A program made the position numbers and the translations under genes. 64,000 bases of DNA from CAYWKU01 sp964459325 (GTDB taxonomy: Bacteria; RBG-13-61-14; CAYWKU01). The stretch covers positions 1-64,000 of the forward strand of contig CAYWKU010000016.1 in NCBI GenBank assembly GCA_964459325.1. The letters are read 5' to 3'. Shown piece by piece: positions 16,008 through 23,861 of the stretch. Numbering within the stretch: the first letter of the stretch is position 1; every line of letters begins with the position of its first letter. The notes beneath the pieces are model-generated. The model made no database searches, had not been told where the DNA came from, and saw only the letters and a list, made by a program, of their open reading frames with translations.

Positions 16008-16783
16008 CTCAACCGAGACTCCTGGTTATTTCCGCCCTCGACCCCAGCGCCGGGGCGGGCATGTTGATGGATACCCTGGCGGCAAGGGCCGCCGGGGCCC
16101 AAGTGGTGTCGGCGGTCACAGCAATTACCGTGCAGGGGCCGAGCGGCATCAGGAGTGTCCATCCCGTGGAAAGCTCGTTGTTGACGTCTCAAATCGAGAC
16201 GCTTCTCGACGAACTGCCCGTGGGCGCCATCAAGATAGGCGCCCTCGGAACCGAAAAGAACGTGCAGGCGGTGGCCCGCATTTTGCGGAAAATCCCGGAA
16301 ATTCCGGTAGTTGTCGACCCGGTGATAAAGCCCACCCGGGGCGTGCAGCTGTTGCCGACGCAAGCCGTGACCTCCCTTGCTCGTAAGCTGCTACCCGTGG
16401 CCACCCTGATAACCCCCAACCTTGCCGAAGCGGGAATGCTTACGGAAATGGAAATAACCGACGAAGCTTCCATGGTGGAAGTGGGGATATCGCTGGTGGC
16501 TTCCATGGGTCGAGGAGAGCGGTGGGCGCTGGTTAAGGGTGGCCACCTGGAAGGCCGGCCGGTTGACGTGCTGGTGGGAAGAAATGATGTTCGCAGGTAT
16601 CGGAGCCGCAGGAGAACAGGCGATTTCAGGGGAACCGGCTGCGCACTGGCAAGCGCCATAGCCGCGAAGCTGTCGCTGGGAGCCACCGTGCCGGAAGCGG
16701 TAAAATCGGCGCGCAGAATGCTCACCCGGTGGATGGACAAAGCCCCGCACCCGCCACGGGGGCCGCGCTGTTTGAAACCATAG
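16004..16783 (+). CDS. thiD: Hydroxymethylpyrimidine/phosphomethylpyrimidine kinase
   Basis: ThiD phosphorylates HMP and HMP-phosphate for thiamine synthesis. The N-terminus LLVISALDPSAGAGMLMD is the ribokinase-type substrate loop, and the C-terminal FRGTGCALASAIAA is the anion-hole/catalytic motif (usually DTHGTGC; here DFRGTGC). Length is 259 residues. The ATG at 16004 overlaps the thiE stop in ATGA. A much longer upstream in-frame extension would run antiparallel to the sense of thiE and is not credible. It supplies the substrate used by ThiE. Confidence 0.93.
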   Translation: MTQPRLLVISALDPSAGAGMLMDTLAARAAGAQVVSAVTAITVQGPSGIRSVHPVESSLLTSQIETLLDELPVGAIKIGALGTEKNVQAVARILRKIPEIPVVVDPVIKPTRGVQLLPTQAVTSLARKLLPVATLITPNLAEAGMLTEMEITDEASMVEVGISLVASMGRGERWALVKGGHLEGRPVDVLVGRNDVRRYRSRRRTGDFRGTGCALASAIAAKLSLGATVPEAVKSARRMLTRWMDKAPHPPRGPRCLKP

Positions 16784-16790
16784 GAACTTG

Positions 16791-17345
16791 ATGAAGAAAA
16801 TAGGCGTAATCGCGGATACTCACGGCTTTCTGGACGAAGCGGCGCCCCGGATATTCGAGGGAGCCGACCTCATACTGCACGCGGGAGACGTGGGAGCCGT
16901 GAGGGTTATACGGGAGCTCGAGCGAATCGCGCCTGTAGTTGCGGTCAACGGCAACCACGAAGACGAAGATACGGAACAACTGCCGTGGATTGAAACGGTA
17001 ACGGTCAAGGAGGCTAAAATAGCGCTGACCCACCGCTTCTTTCCGCTCAATATGGAGAATGTCATAAACATGCCGCCGGGATGGCAATCAATAATGGGAG
17101 TGGAAAACGTCCGGGCCATGGTGTTCGGCCACGGCCACGAGCCGTTATGCGCCCGTAACGAAGGTCTTCTCTACTTCAACCCCGGTTACTCCGGCCCCGA
17201 CCTGACCGAACCGGTGCGGACGGTGGGGGTGCTCGAGGTCAGCGGAAGTGAAATCGAGGCGGGGGTGTATTTTCTCAATCCGCCTCCGCGACCGGAGTAT
17301 TTGAACCTGGCGGAATTTTACTTCGGTGAAGGCCCGAAAGGGTAA
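16791..17345 (+). CDS. Metallophosphoesterase (YfcE/MJ0936-type)
   Basis: The calcineurin-like phosphoesterase of 184 residues shows IGVIADTHG, LILHAGDVG, NGNHE and VFGHGHEP, which together give the dinuclear metal site. It belongs to the YfcE/MJ0936 group of small phosphodiesterases with loosely defined substrates. The ATG at 16791 is preferred over a TTG three bases earlier, with AGGAA as ribosome-binding site. It lies seven nt after thiD, so it is likely the last gene of the galT-thiE-thiD transcript. Confidence 0.85.
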   Translation: MKKIGVIADTHGFLDEAAPRIFEGADLILHAGDVGAVRVIRELERIAPVVAVNGNHEDEDTEQLPWIETVTVKEAKIALTHRFFPLNMENVINMPPGWQSIMGVENVRAMVFGHGHEPLCARNEGLLYFNPGYSGPDLTEPVRTVGVLEVSGSEIEAGVYFLNPPPRPEYLNLAEFYFGEGPKG

Positions 17346-17349
17346 CCAC

Positions 17350-17378
17350 TTGCAAGAATTTAAGAGACTAGGTATATT
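17350..17378 (+). promoter_or_regulatory. Sigma70-type promoter of the pilT-like gene
   Basis: TTGCAA (17350-17355), a 17-bp spacer and TATATT (17373-17378) lie 32 nt before the GTG start. Confidence 0.6.
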
Positions 17379-17410
17379 AAAGAACTGGAAAACCTGATTT
17401 TATTGGGTGG

Positions 17411-18526
17411 GTGAAATTGGCTGAGGAATCAAAAAACGCCCCCTCGGGCGAAGTGCTTGACCTGAACAAAGTCAACCGGCTCCTGGTCACAGGACTGGCG
17501 AACGGGGCGAGTGATATTCATTTCCGGGTGGGCGAGCCTCCCCTTTATCGCGTAGACGGAGCGCTCAAGGAGTTGAAATTCCGCAAGCTGGAGCCGGGAG
17601 ACACCAAAATGATAGCCGGCGAAGTCCTCAAAAGGGGCAACAAGTTACAGCTCGATGAGGTCAACGAGTTCGATTCCACCTACATCATCCCCGGAAAGGG
17701 TCAATTCAGGACAAACATCTACAAACAACTCGGCAACTTTGCCGTCATATTGAGGGTTATACCCTTCGAGATACCCGGGTTCCAGAAGCTGCGCCTGCCG
17801 CAGGCGGTAAGTAAAATCGCGGGCGAAGAGCGCGGCCTTATACTGGTCACCGGCGCCACCGGAATGGGCAAATCCACCACCATCGCGTGCATGATGGAGC
17901 ACATTAACCAGAACAAGAAAAGGCACGTGCTCACCATCGAGGACCCTGTGGAGTTTTTGCATCAGAACAAAAAATCCAGCTTCAGCCAGCGGGAGGTGGG
18001 CACGGACACCACCAGCTTCCAGGTGGCGCTGCGAAGCGCCCTCCGGCAGGACCCGGACGTGATCTTTGTTGGGGAAATGCGGGACAAGGAGACCATGGAA
18101 ATCGTCCTCAGGGCCGCCGAAACAGGCCACCTGGTATTCAGCACCGTCCACACTCCGGACGCCGCCAACACCATCGGCCGAATTATCGGCTCTTTCCCGC
18201 AGGACGAGCAGACACTGGTAAGGATGAGGCTGGCCGAATGCCTGCGGGCCATCATTTCCCAGAGGCTGTTGCCGATGAAGGACGGAAAAGGCCGGATAGT
18301 GGCATGCGAAATCCTGGTAAACTCCAAGGCCATAAGCGAAAGCATCCGCAACCCGGAGAAGACCCACGAAATTCCACAATACATGGAAAAGGGCGACCAG
18401 TACGGCATGCAGACCTTCGACCAGCACCTGATGACACTTTTCAAGGCCGGGAAGATAAATCTTAAAGACGCCAAGGAAGCCGCCAGCAACCCGGCCGATT
18501 TCGAAAGAAACCTTACCTTCGAGTAG
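17411..18526 (+). CDS. pilT: PilT/PilU-type twitching motility ATPase
   Basis: This 371-residue GspE-superfamily ATPase has N-terminal DIHFRVGEPPLYRVDG, Walker A GATGMGKST (148-156), an Asp box in LTIEDPVEF and a Walker B-like DPDVIFVGEMRD. The HLVFSTVHTPDAANTI histidine box is also present. These are the marks of a pilus retraction ATPase that powers depolymerisation of type IV pilin at the inner membrane. No pilus genes are adjacent, and PilT, PilU and other PilT-like proteins cannot be separated here. The start is the GTG at 17411; a TTG six bases later is an alternative. Confidence 0.88.
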   Translation: MKLAEESKNAPSGEVLDLNKVNRLLVTGLANGASDIHFRVGEPPLYRVDGALKELKFRKLEPGDTKMIAGEVLKRGNKLQLDEVNEFDSTYIIPGKGQFRTNIYKQLGNFAVILRVIPFEIPGFQKLRLPQAVSKIAGEERGLILVTGATGMGKSTTIACMMEHINQNKKRHVLTIEDPVEFLHQNKKSSFSQREVGTDTTSFQVALRSALRQDPDVIFVGEMRDKETMEIVLRAAETGHLVFSTVHTPDAANTIGRIIGSFPQDEQTLVRMRLAECLRAIISQRLLPMKDGKGRIVACEILVNSKAISESIRNPEKTHEIPQYMEKGDQYGMQTFDQHLMTLFKAGKINLKDAKEAASNPADFERNLTFE

Positions 18527-18554
18527 CGTTGTCAGCTCTTTTGACATGAGTTGT

Positions 18555-18583
18555 TTGTAAACTTCCGAGCGATATGATAAAAT
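18555..18583 (+). promoter_or_regulatory. Sigma70-type promoter of the HNH gene
   Basis: TTGTAA (18555-18560), a 17-bp spacer and TAAAAT (18578-18583) lie 35 nt before the ATG. Confidence 0.55.
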
Positions 18584-18617
18584 TTTTGTTTAAGGTTCGG
18601 TAAGGGAAGGAGAAGGG

Positions 18618-19214
18618 ATGCTAAACAGCGCCGTCCTTGTACTGAATAGGTCCTTTCTGCCCATCCACGTGACCAACGTGAAGAGGGCCTTCAAAATGGT
18701 CTGCATGGGCGTTGCGCGAATCGTGGATGAACAATACCGAACTTTTGACTTCGAAAGCTGGAAAGACCTCAGCGTCGCCGTGCACGAGGACAACGTGGGA
18801 CTGGTTGACCGCGCCATCCGGGTGCCCCGGGTGGTTATCCTGACCGGATACGACCGGGTTCCCAAGCGGCGGGTGAGGTTTAACCGCTACAACATTTACG
18901 CCCGCGACAACAATATCTGCCAGTACTGCGGCAAGAAATTCCCCAAAAAACAGCTTAACCTCGACCACGTAATCCCCCGCTCCCGGGGAGGCAAAAGCAC
19001 GTGGGAAAACGTGGTCTGCTCGTGCCTCAAGTGCAATCGCAAAAAGGGCGGGCGCACTCCCAAAGAAGCAAAGATGAAACTCGTCAGGCGCCCCAAAAAG
19101 CCGACTTGGACGCCGTACTCCGACATCAACCTGAGCGGGCTGCTTTACGACGAATGGAAACCCTTCATCAGCTTCGTCGACGCCAGCTACTGGAACACCG
19201 AGCTGGAAGAGTAA
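18618..19214 (+). CDS. HNH endonuclease family protein
   Basis: In this 198-residue protein the HNH domain follows residue 100. Cys101 and Cys104 (CQYCGKKF) pair with Cys136 and Cys139 (CLKCNRKKGG) as a zinc site, and NLDHVIPRSRGG supplies the catalytic Asp-His. The N-terminal 100 residues begin LVLNRSFLPIHV and contain YRTFDFESW. This is a widespread family of free-standing HNH proteins found singly in Deltaproteobacteria, Cyanobacteria and others, with no proven role. GGAAGGAG is a strong ribosome-binding site. It borders the restriction-modification island but has the base composition of the core genome. Confidence 0.85.
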   Translation: MLNSAVLVLNRSFLPIHVTNVKRAFKMVCMGVARIVDEQYRTFDFESWKDLSVAVHEDNVGLVDRAIRVPRVVILTGYDRVPKRRVRFNRYNIYARDNNICQYCGKKFPKKQLNLDHVIPRSRGGKSTWENVVCSCLKCNRKKGGRTPKEAKMKLVRRPKKPTWTPYSDINLSGLLYDEWKPFISFVDASYWNTELEE

Positions 19215-19270
19215 ATCTGCGGAATAATTATTGACGAATCATCAAGTTCATATCTTTTGCCGGGTGAAAA

Positions 19271-20137
19271 ATGAAGGAAGACACACTATTTAACAAAGTT
19301 ATTTGCGGTAACTGCGAGGAAGTACTAAAAAACTATTCCGATGACTGCATAGATTTGATAATCACTTCTCCACCCTATGCCGACAGCCGGAAAAGCACGT
19401 ACGGCGGGATACATCCGGATGAATATGTAAGCTGGTTCTTGCCTAAAGCGGAAGAAATTTTACGTGTACTTAATCCGCAGGGTACTTTCATTTTAAATGT
19501 CAAGGAAAGAGTGGTAAATGGTGAAAGGCACACTTATGTCCTTGAATTGATTCTTGAACTCAGAAAAATGGGCTGGTTGTGGACGGAGGAATTCGCCTGG
19601 CACAAGAAGAATTGCTATCCGGGAAAATGGCCCAATAGATTCCGGGACGCATGGGAAAGATGCTTACAATTCAACAAATCGAAAAAATTCAATATGTATC
19701 AGGAAGAAGTGATGGTACCCATGGGCGACTGGGCAAAATCCGGGTTGAAGAAATTAAGTGACACCGACAAAAGAAGAGATGAATCGAAGGTGGGAAGCGG
19801 GTTCGGAAAGAAAATAGAAAATTGGATTGGGCGAAATATGGCTTACCCTACCAATGTGCTTCATCTCGCTACGGAATGCTCGAACCGCCGCCACAGTGCA
19901 ACCTTCCCTGTCGAGTTGCCCAAATGGTTCATCAAGCTTTTTACCCGGCCTAAAGACGTGGTTCTGGACCCCTTCTTAGGTTCCGGCACTACCGCAATTG
20001 CAGCCAAACAGTTAAACCGGCAATATCTGGGTATAGAAATAAAAGACGAATACTGTAAAATGTCGGAGGAAGAAATAGCTAAACTCGATAAACAAGAGGC
20101 GGACAAATGCGGCCCCTTAATCTCGATGATGTCGTAA
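19271..20137 (+). CDS. Site-specific DNA methyltransferase, beta class (TSPPY)
   Basis: This 288-residue amino-methyltransferase has the catalytic motif IV TSPPY at 32-36 and the SAM motif I DPFLGSGTT at 233-241, an order typical of the beta class. TSPPY favours N4-cytosine, though N6-adenine enzymes with it exist. The sequence NVKERVVNGERHTYVLELIL and CYPGKWPNRFRDAWER resembles methyltransferases I associate with PmeII-type restriction enzymes. A truncated PmeII-like reading frame overlaps its 3' end. The DNA is more AT-rich than the flanks, suggesting horizontal transfer. Confidence 0.9.
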   Translation: MKEDTLFNKVICGNCEEVLKNYSDDCIDLIITSPPYADSRKSTYGGIHPDEYVSWFLPKAEEILRVLNPQGTFILNVKERVVNGERHTYVLELILELRKMGWLWTEEFAWHKKNCYPGKWPNRFRDAWERCLQFNKSKKFNMYQEEVMVPMGDWAKSGLKKLSDTDKRRDESKVGSGFGKKIENWIGRNMAYPTNVLHLATECSNRRHSATFPVELPKWFIKLFTRPKDVVLDPFLGSGTTAIAAKQLNRQYLGIEIKDEYCKMSEEEIAKLDKQEADKCGPLISMMS

Positions 20138-20247
20138 AATACGTAAATGAAAACATTGTTCGTTTCCATGAAAATAAACTCAGAATCCTTAATAACTTAG
20201 ATTTACGGCAAGTTAAAAAAACCTACTTTTATCCTTCACTTCACTGA
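20107..20247 (+). pseudogene. Truncated N-terminus of a PmeII-like type II restriction endonuclease
   Basis: An ATG at 20107 inside the methyltransferase 3' end opens a 46-codon frame. Its segments DDVVKYVNENIVRFHENKLR and ILNNLDLRQV look like the start of PmeII-family endonucleases, which I recall as continuing with a KRKNPYLF-type motif. Here the frame goes to KKTYFYPSLH and stops. The last 12 bases overlap the 3' end of the convergent endonuclease gene. The match rests on remembered family sequence and needs a profile search. Confidence 0.5.
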
Positions 20248-21099
20248 ATTAAGGAATTTTATTGCGTCGGTTTTGCTTACAAAATCTCCGCGCACCTCGT
20301 CTCCATTAGTATATTGGATAATTATTTCGTAACGCACAAAACTAGAAACTTTAGAATTTTCTTCGTAGCGATTGATGTATGATATGGCATCGTCAATGCT
20401 ACACACCTCATGAGATTTTCCGTGCAATGGAAAAACAACAACCCTTTTGAGCTTTCGCGATAGCACACGCTTCAATTCTCTTGCAAATCGCCCTACCTCT
20501 TTATTTCGCTGTTTTTTGAGTTCTTCTGCTATAAGTTCTTTGGCTTCGGTCGGTAGTGATTCAAATGCATTTACCTTTTTTTGAACATCTGAATCAGGAG
20601 TATTTTCATCAAACCGTGCATCAATGCCTTGTTTAGCGAATGCGGCAACGATATCCTCAAAGGTAAAATAAAGAACTCCAAAGCCGTTTGATTCCAGCTG
20701 CTGAATGGAACCTTTTGTAAATACTCCAGCTAGAACTGCACCAAGAAATGGATGACAATCACGATATGTCTCAGCTAGAGGAATGATTGCTCCCTCTATC
20801 TCCTGAGCCTTGTTGCGAGAGTGTTTAGTGTATCGTCTATATGCAATTTCTATGAAAGCTCTTGGTTTGCCGACATGTTCTTCAGTACCTCCATCTTCTA
20901 ACACATAATCCAAGTCATGACTGTTACCTCTGGAATCTACCCAAGAGACCTTGCTCTTTCCGCCGCGCGCCTTGCGTGGCTTCTGCCAGTCAAGGTATAA
21001 ATTAAACTCATCAGCCACATCTTTTAATAGAGAATACACTGATTTTTCAAAAACCTTCCCTATAATCTGTCCAAATTTATGTGGGGGAGACTCAGCCAT
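20236..21099 (-). CDS. Candidate type II restriction endonuclease (PD-(D/E)XK-like)
   Basis: The 287-residue protein lies two nt downstream of a DNA methyltransferase on the same strand, the usual place for a partner endonuclease. HDLDYVLEDGG (about residues 61-71) followed by PRAFIEIAYRRYTKHSRNK (about 79-97) has the Asp and Glu spacing of a PD-(D/E)XK nuclease. The motif's lysine is replaced in the direct position (E-I-A); Arg or a later Lys could substitute. The C-terminal 50 residues form a separate small domain. Base composition is AT-rich. An alternative is a DNA-binding accessory protein of the same system. Confidence 0.6.
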   Translation of the reverse strand: MAESPPHKFGQIIGKVFEKSVYSLLKDVADEFNLYLDWQKPRKARGGKSKVSWVDSRGNSHDLDYVLEDGGTEEHVGKPRAFIEIAYRRYTKHSRNKAQEIEGAIIPLAETYRDCHPFLGAVLAGVFTKGSIQQLESNGFGVLYFTFEDIVAAFAKQGIDARFDENTPDSDVQKKVNAFESLPTEAKELIAEELKKQRNKEVGRFARELKRVLSRKLKRVVVFPLHGKSHEVCSIDDAISYINRYEENSKVSSFVRYEIIIQYTNGDEVRGDFVSKTDAIKFLNSVK

Positions 21100-21101
21100 A
21101 T

Positions 21102-22427
21102 TTACACTTCAGTCCAAAATCGGCCTTCGCAAAGCGGTACTCTATGTTTACGGTTTTTCCATTTAATGTTTCGATCCCTGGTTTTCTCAAAACACCAACT
21201 TCGAAAACCTGCTGCCTCAGAAAGTTTACCCATCCACTCTATAACCGGCACGAAAACACCATATGGAGCAGAATCACCAATAACGAAACAAACCTTTGCA
21301 CCCGAATTACATGCCCGCTTAAGCGCAATCCAGCATCGTGCCATATCGAGAAAATAACATGCGACCATAAGGTGATAGGTTTTTTTCCCTCCTTTTGTTA
21401 GGCGAATTTTCCTCAACTGATTACATACTTCAATTATTTCAGCGCGAATTGGGCTTAATGCATCATCCAAAAGCACAGAATCTAGGTCAGTAGAATTTGG
21501 GGGTACATGCTGAGTACATGACCTCATTAAGTACTGACGAACAGCATTTTGAAGATCACCCCATGCCTTTATTTCACCTAAAAAGCACATTTCAAGCCGA
21601 GTAGAGTCGGCATAATCATAATTGTTAGGATATGGAGGAGAAGTAATTACCAATGTTGCCCAATTATCAGGAACATCTTCACATGTCCTAGCATCTCCAT
21701 TAACAAGTTTGGCTTTCGGCCCATCAACTAAAGTTAGCGCATCATTCATATCTTGGTAAATGATTTCAGCCATTTTGTAAAAAGCCTCAAAAGGCTCTGC
21801 GACACTTTTTTTTGACTTGTTCGGAAGCACATATTGCCATTGGGCAGTACCGACATAGGAACACGTTCTCAGAATTGCGACCAGTGTTAACCATACCAAA
21901 AACCAAGCCGGCGAGTCGTCTTTAAACTTTTCTACGGCTTGTCTCAACCTGTCAAGACGTTCCAATGTAATTTTATCATAACATTTCTTAATCAAAACCG
22001 GATAGTGTGCTGTTTGTCCATTAATTTCTTTCGCATGACCAAGAACAGAGTCCGCCAATTCCAGATAAATTTCAGGGTCTGAGCTATAGTTAAGTTTTGC
22101 TTTGGCGACTCGTGCAATAAAAGGGTGAGCTTCAATTCCTATACTTTCTAAACCTACTTTTTCTGCTGCCAGAAGTGCTGTGCCTGAACCTGCAAAGGGG
22201 TCTAGTACACGTGTCTCTTTTCCATTTTCCCTTATAACATTCTCCGCCCATTGAGCAGAAAATCCTGCGCTGAACCGGAACCATCGGTGAACTGGGAGTT
22301 GCATGTTTGAAACGAAGGTAGAACACGAAGCTTCTGGGACCTCCTTATACGACTCGCTATCCGAAAACAATGTTAACTGTTTTGAATTTCTCTTTATGCC
22401 GTGCATCCTATTTGGAGTATTGGACAT
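21102..22427 (-). CDS. DNA methyltransferase of a restriction-modification system
   Basis: In this 441-residue enzyme the SAM motif I DPFAGSGTALLAAEK (76-90) precedes the catalytic motif IV TSPPYPNNYDY (262-272), an alpha-like order opposite to the neighbouring beta-class enzyme. A region of about 180 residues between them can hold the target-recognition domain. TSPPY suggests N4-cytosine or N6-adenine methylation. It is followed two nt later by the candidate endonuclease and is convergent with the other methyltransferase. The AT-rich composition sets it apart from the chromosome around it. Confidence 0.88.
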   Translation of the reverse strand: MSNTPNRMHGIKRNSKQLTLFSDSESYKEVPEASCSTFVSNMQLPVHRWFRFSAGFSAQWAENVIRENGKETRVLDPFAGSGTALLAAEKVGLESIGIEAHPFIARVAKAKLNYSSDPEIYLELADSVLGHAKEINGQTAHYPVLIKKCYDKITLERLDRLRQAVEKFKDDSPAWFLVWLTLVAILRTCSYVGTAQWQYVLPNKSKKSVAEPFEAFYKMAEIIYQDMNDALTLVDGPKAKLVNGDARTCEDVPDNWATLVITSPPYPNNYDYADSTRLEMCFLGEIKAWGDLQNAVRQYLMRSCTQHVPPNSTDLDSVLLDDALSPIRAEIIEVCNQLRKIRLTKGGKKTYHLMVACYFLDMARCWIALKRACNSGAKVCFVIGDSAPYGVFVPVIEWMGKLSEAAGFRSWCFEKTRDRNIKWKNRKHRVPLCEGRFWTEV

Positions 22428-22721
22428 CTATTTCTTCTCCGTTTAGCATCCCTTTATCAAGCAAATCTCATGAATTCTCCATAAGTAGTTTATTGATTTT
22501 GAAGCATTCTCGCAAGGTAAACGCGAATGGGGTTTTACCCTTTGACCGGATATGCGGAGCGACAAGAAACGTAACCCCTAAGTTTCGATATTGAACACCC
22601 CGTTTTTTTCGGCCAAAATTGCGGGGATGAATTTCTTGTCCTTTTATGGGGAGTCCCACGGATGACGTCGGGGCTACCCTGCCAACAGCGGCAACCTCGA
22701 TATCGACTTATCGGGATAACC
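22428..22721. other. Gap between R-M island and TonB-like gene, with dispersed repeat
   Basis: No gene is visible. The left part, to about 22550, is AT-rich like the island. The right part holds the ACAAGAAA...TTTCTTGT repeat (22562-22639) and a degenerate GGGGCTACCCTGCC boundary. The repeat may mark the edge of the transferred segment. Confidence 0.5.
22562..22639 (+). repeat. ACAAGAAA...TTTCTTGT imperfect palindromic repeat (copy 2)
   Basis: The ends are the same 8-mers as at 560-635, the interior AAGTTTCGATATTGAA has one mismatch to copy 1, and the total length is 78 versus 76 bp. Both copies continue into TCC and a G-rich stretch ending near CACC/CTACCCTGCC. Confidence 0.65.
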
Positions 22722-23861
22722 TCATTCGCATTCCTTTATCCCCGCTATGGCCATTATGTAAAACTGGGTGTAAACCCTCGAACCGTCGCTTGCGGTGGTG
22801 GGGTTTGCCGGGATTATTCTGGGGATGAACACGAAATGGACGAAACCGTCCGGGCATTCGGCGCCCGGTGGCACGTTGGTATCCCACGCGCCTTTTTGAA
22901 CCGCGTAATGAGCCAGCGAGTCGAAATTATCCGCGCCCGAATCGCGGTGATGGATGATATTAACCGTGCGGCCGCCGGTGTTCATTATCGCCTCCAGCGT
23001 GGCGCCTTTTCTTATTAAAGTATAATCGCTGCCCGCATACTCCCGGGGTTCGAAACCCAGCACGAACTGGTCGAAAATCCTTTGAGCCACCCTTCTTACG
23101 AAGCCCGCGTATTTGTAGCTCTTGGAGTTGAGCAGGGTGACGTTCCCGCGCTTTTTGACCAACGGGAGGAAATTCTCCGGAGCGCGAGCGGTACCGGGCT
23201 CGTCGCCCCCGCCGCCCTTGCTTCCCGGCGTCTCCTTCTCACCCGAACTTACGTGAGGTGAAGGCACATCCCGAGCCAGGTCCTCGAAGCTGGGGAACAA
23301 ATCGGCATTCCCGGGCTTCGGATTTCTCACCTCGTCTTCCCCGCCTCGCCTGGCCCTTATTTCTCCGGAATCGCCGGCTTTTATGCCGGCGGGCGTTTTT
23401 CGGGAGCCGGCGTCCGGACCGCCGGGGTGCGTTTCGTGCTTGTTTTTATGGAGATTGCCCGCTCCGGTTTTTCCTTCGCTCTTTCTCGGCTCGCGGGAAG
23501 TATGCTCGGCCCGCACCTCCTCCTTCACCCGGCTGGGCCTTTCGGAAACGTACCGCGCCCGTTCGGGCTCCTCCTCGTTCGGCCTGTCGGTAAGCTCCAC
23601 TATCCAGCGCCTGTTGGGGTCGGGCGCCAGCGGGATGACCGTCATCGGCTCGTCATTACGGCGGCGTGTCGAAGAATTCCTTTTCTTTCGAACCTGATTA
23701 TCGGTATCGGCGGGGCGGGTATCGGCGGGCTTTTCCCTTTTGTCCGTTTCCCTTATGGAAGAAGGCTCGACCCGGCCGGGGGAGACGCTGAGCACCGCAA
23801 ACAGGAGCAGATGCGCCGCCAGGGCGAGCAGGAAAAATCCCTCCATCCTGCGAGGTATCAT
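22722..23861 (-). CDS. TonB-like protein (N-terminal anchor, long linker, C-terminal TonB/TolA-type domain)
   Basis: The 379-residue protein has one hydrophobic anchor (FFLLALAAHLLLFAVL, about 9-24). A roughly 215-residue low-complexity linker rich in Arg, Glu, Pro and Gly follows, then a folded end from about residue 250. That end contains FVRRVAQRIFDQF and a beta-type segment with GATLEAIMNTGG and FVHFVFIPRI, like the TonB/TolA C-terminal fold. Such proteins span the periplasm and link inner-membrane energy or signals to the outer membrane. No exbB/exbD is adjacent. Its ATG directly follows the kinase stop codon (TAAATG), so it is cotranslated with the kinase. Confidence 0.65.
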   Translation of the reverse strand: MIPRRMEGFFLLALAAHLLLFAVLSVSPGRVEPSSIRETDKREKPADTRPADTDNQVRKKRNSSTRRRNDEPMTVIPLAPDPNRRWIVELTDRPNEEEPERARYVSERPSRVKEEVRAEHTSREPRKSEGKTGAGNLHKNKHETHPGGPDAGSRKTPAGIKAGDSGEIRARRGGEDEVRNPKPGNADLFPSFEDLARDVPSPHVSSGEKETPGSKGGGGDEPGTARAPENFLPLVKKRGNVTLLNSKSYKYAGFVRRVAQRIFDQFVLGFEPREYAGSDYTLIRKGATLEAIMNTGGRTVNIIHHRDSGADNFDSLAHYAVQKGAWDTNVPPGAECPDGFVHFVFIPRIIPANPTTASDGSRVYTQFYIMAIAGIKECE

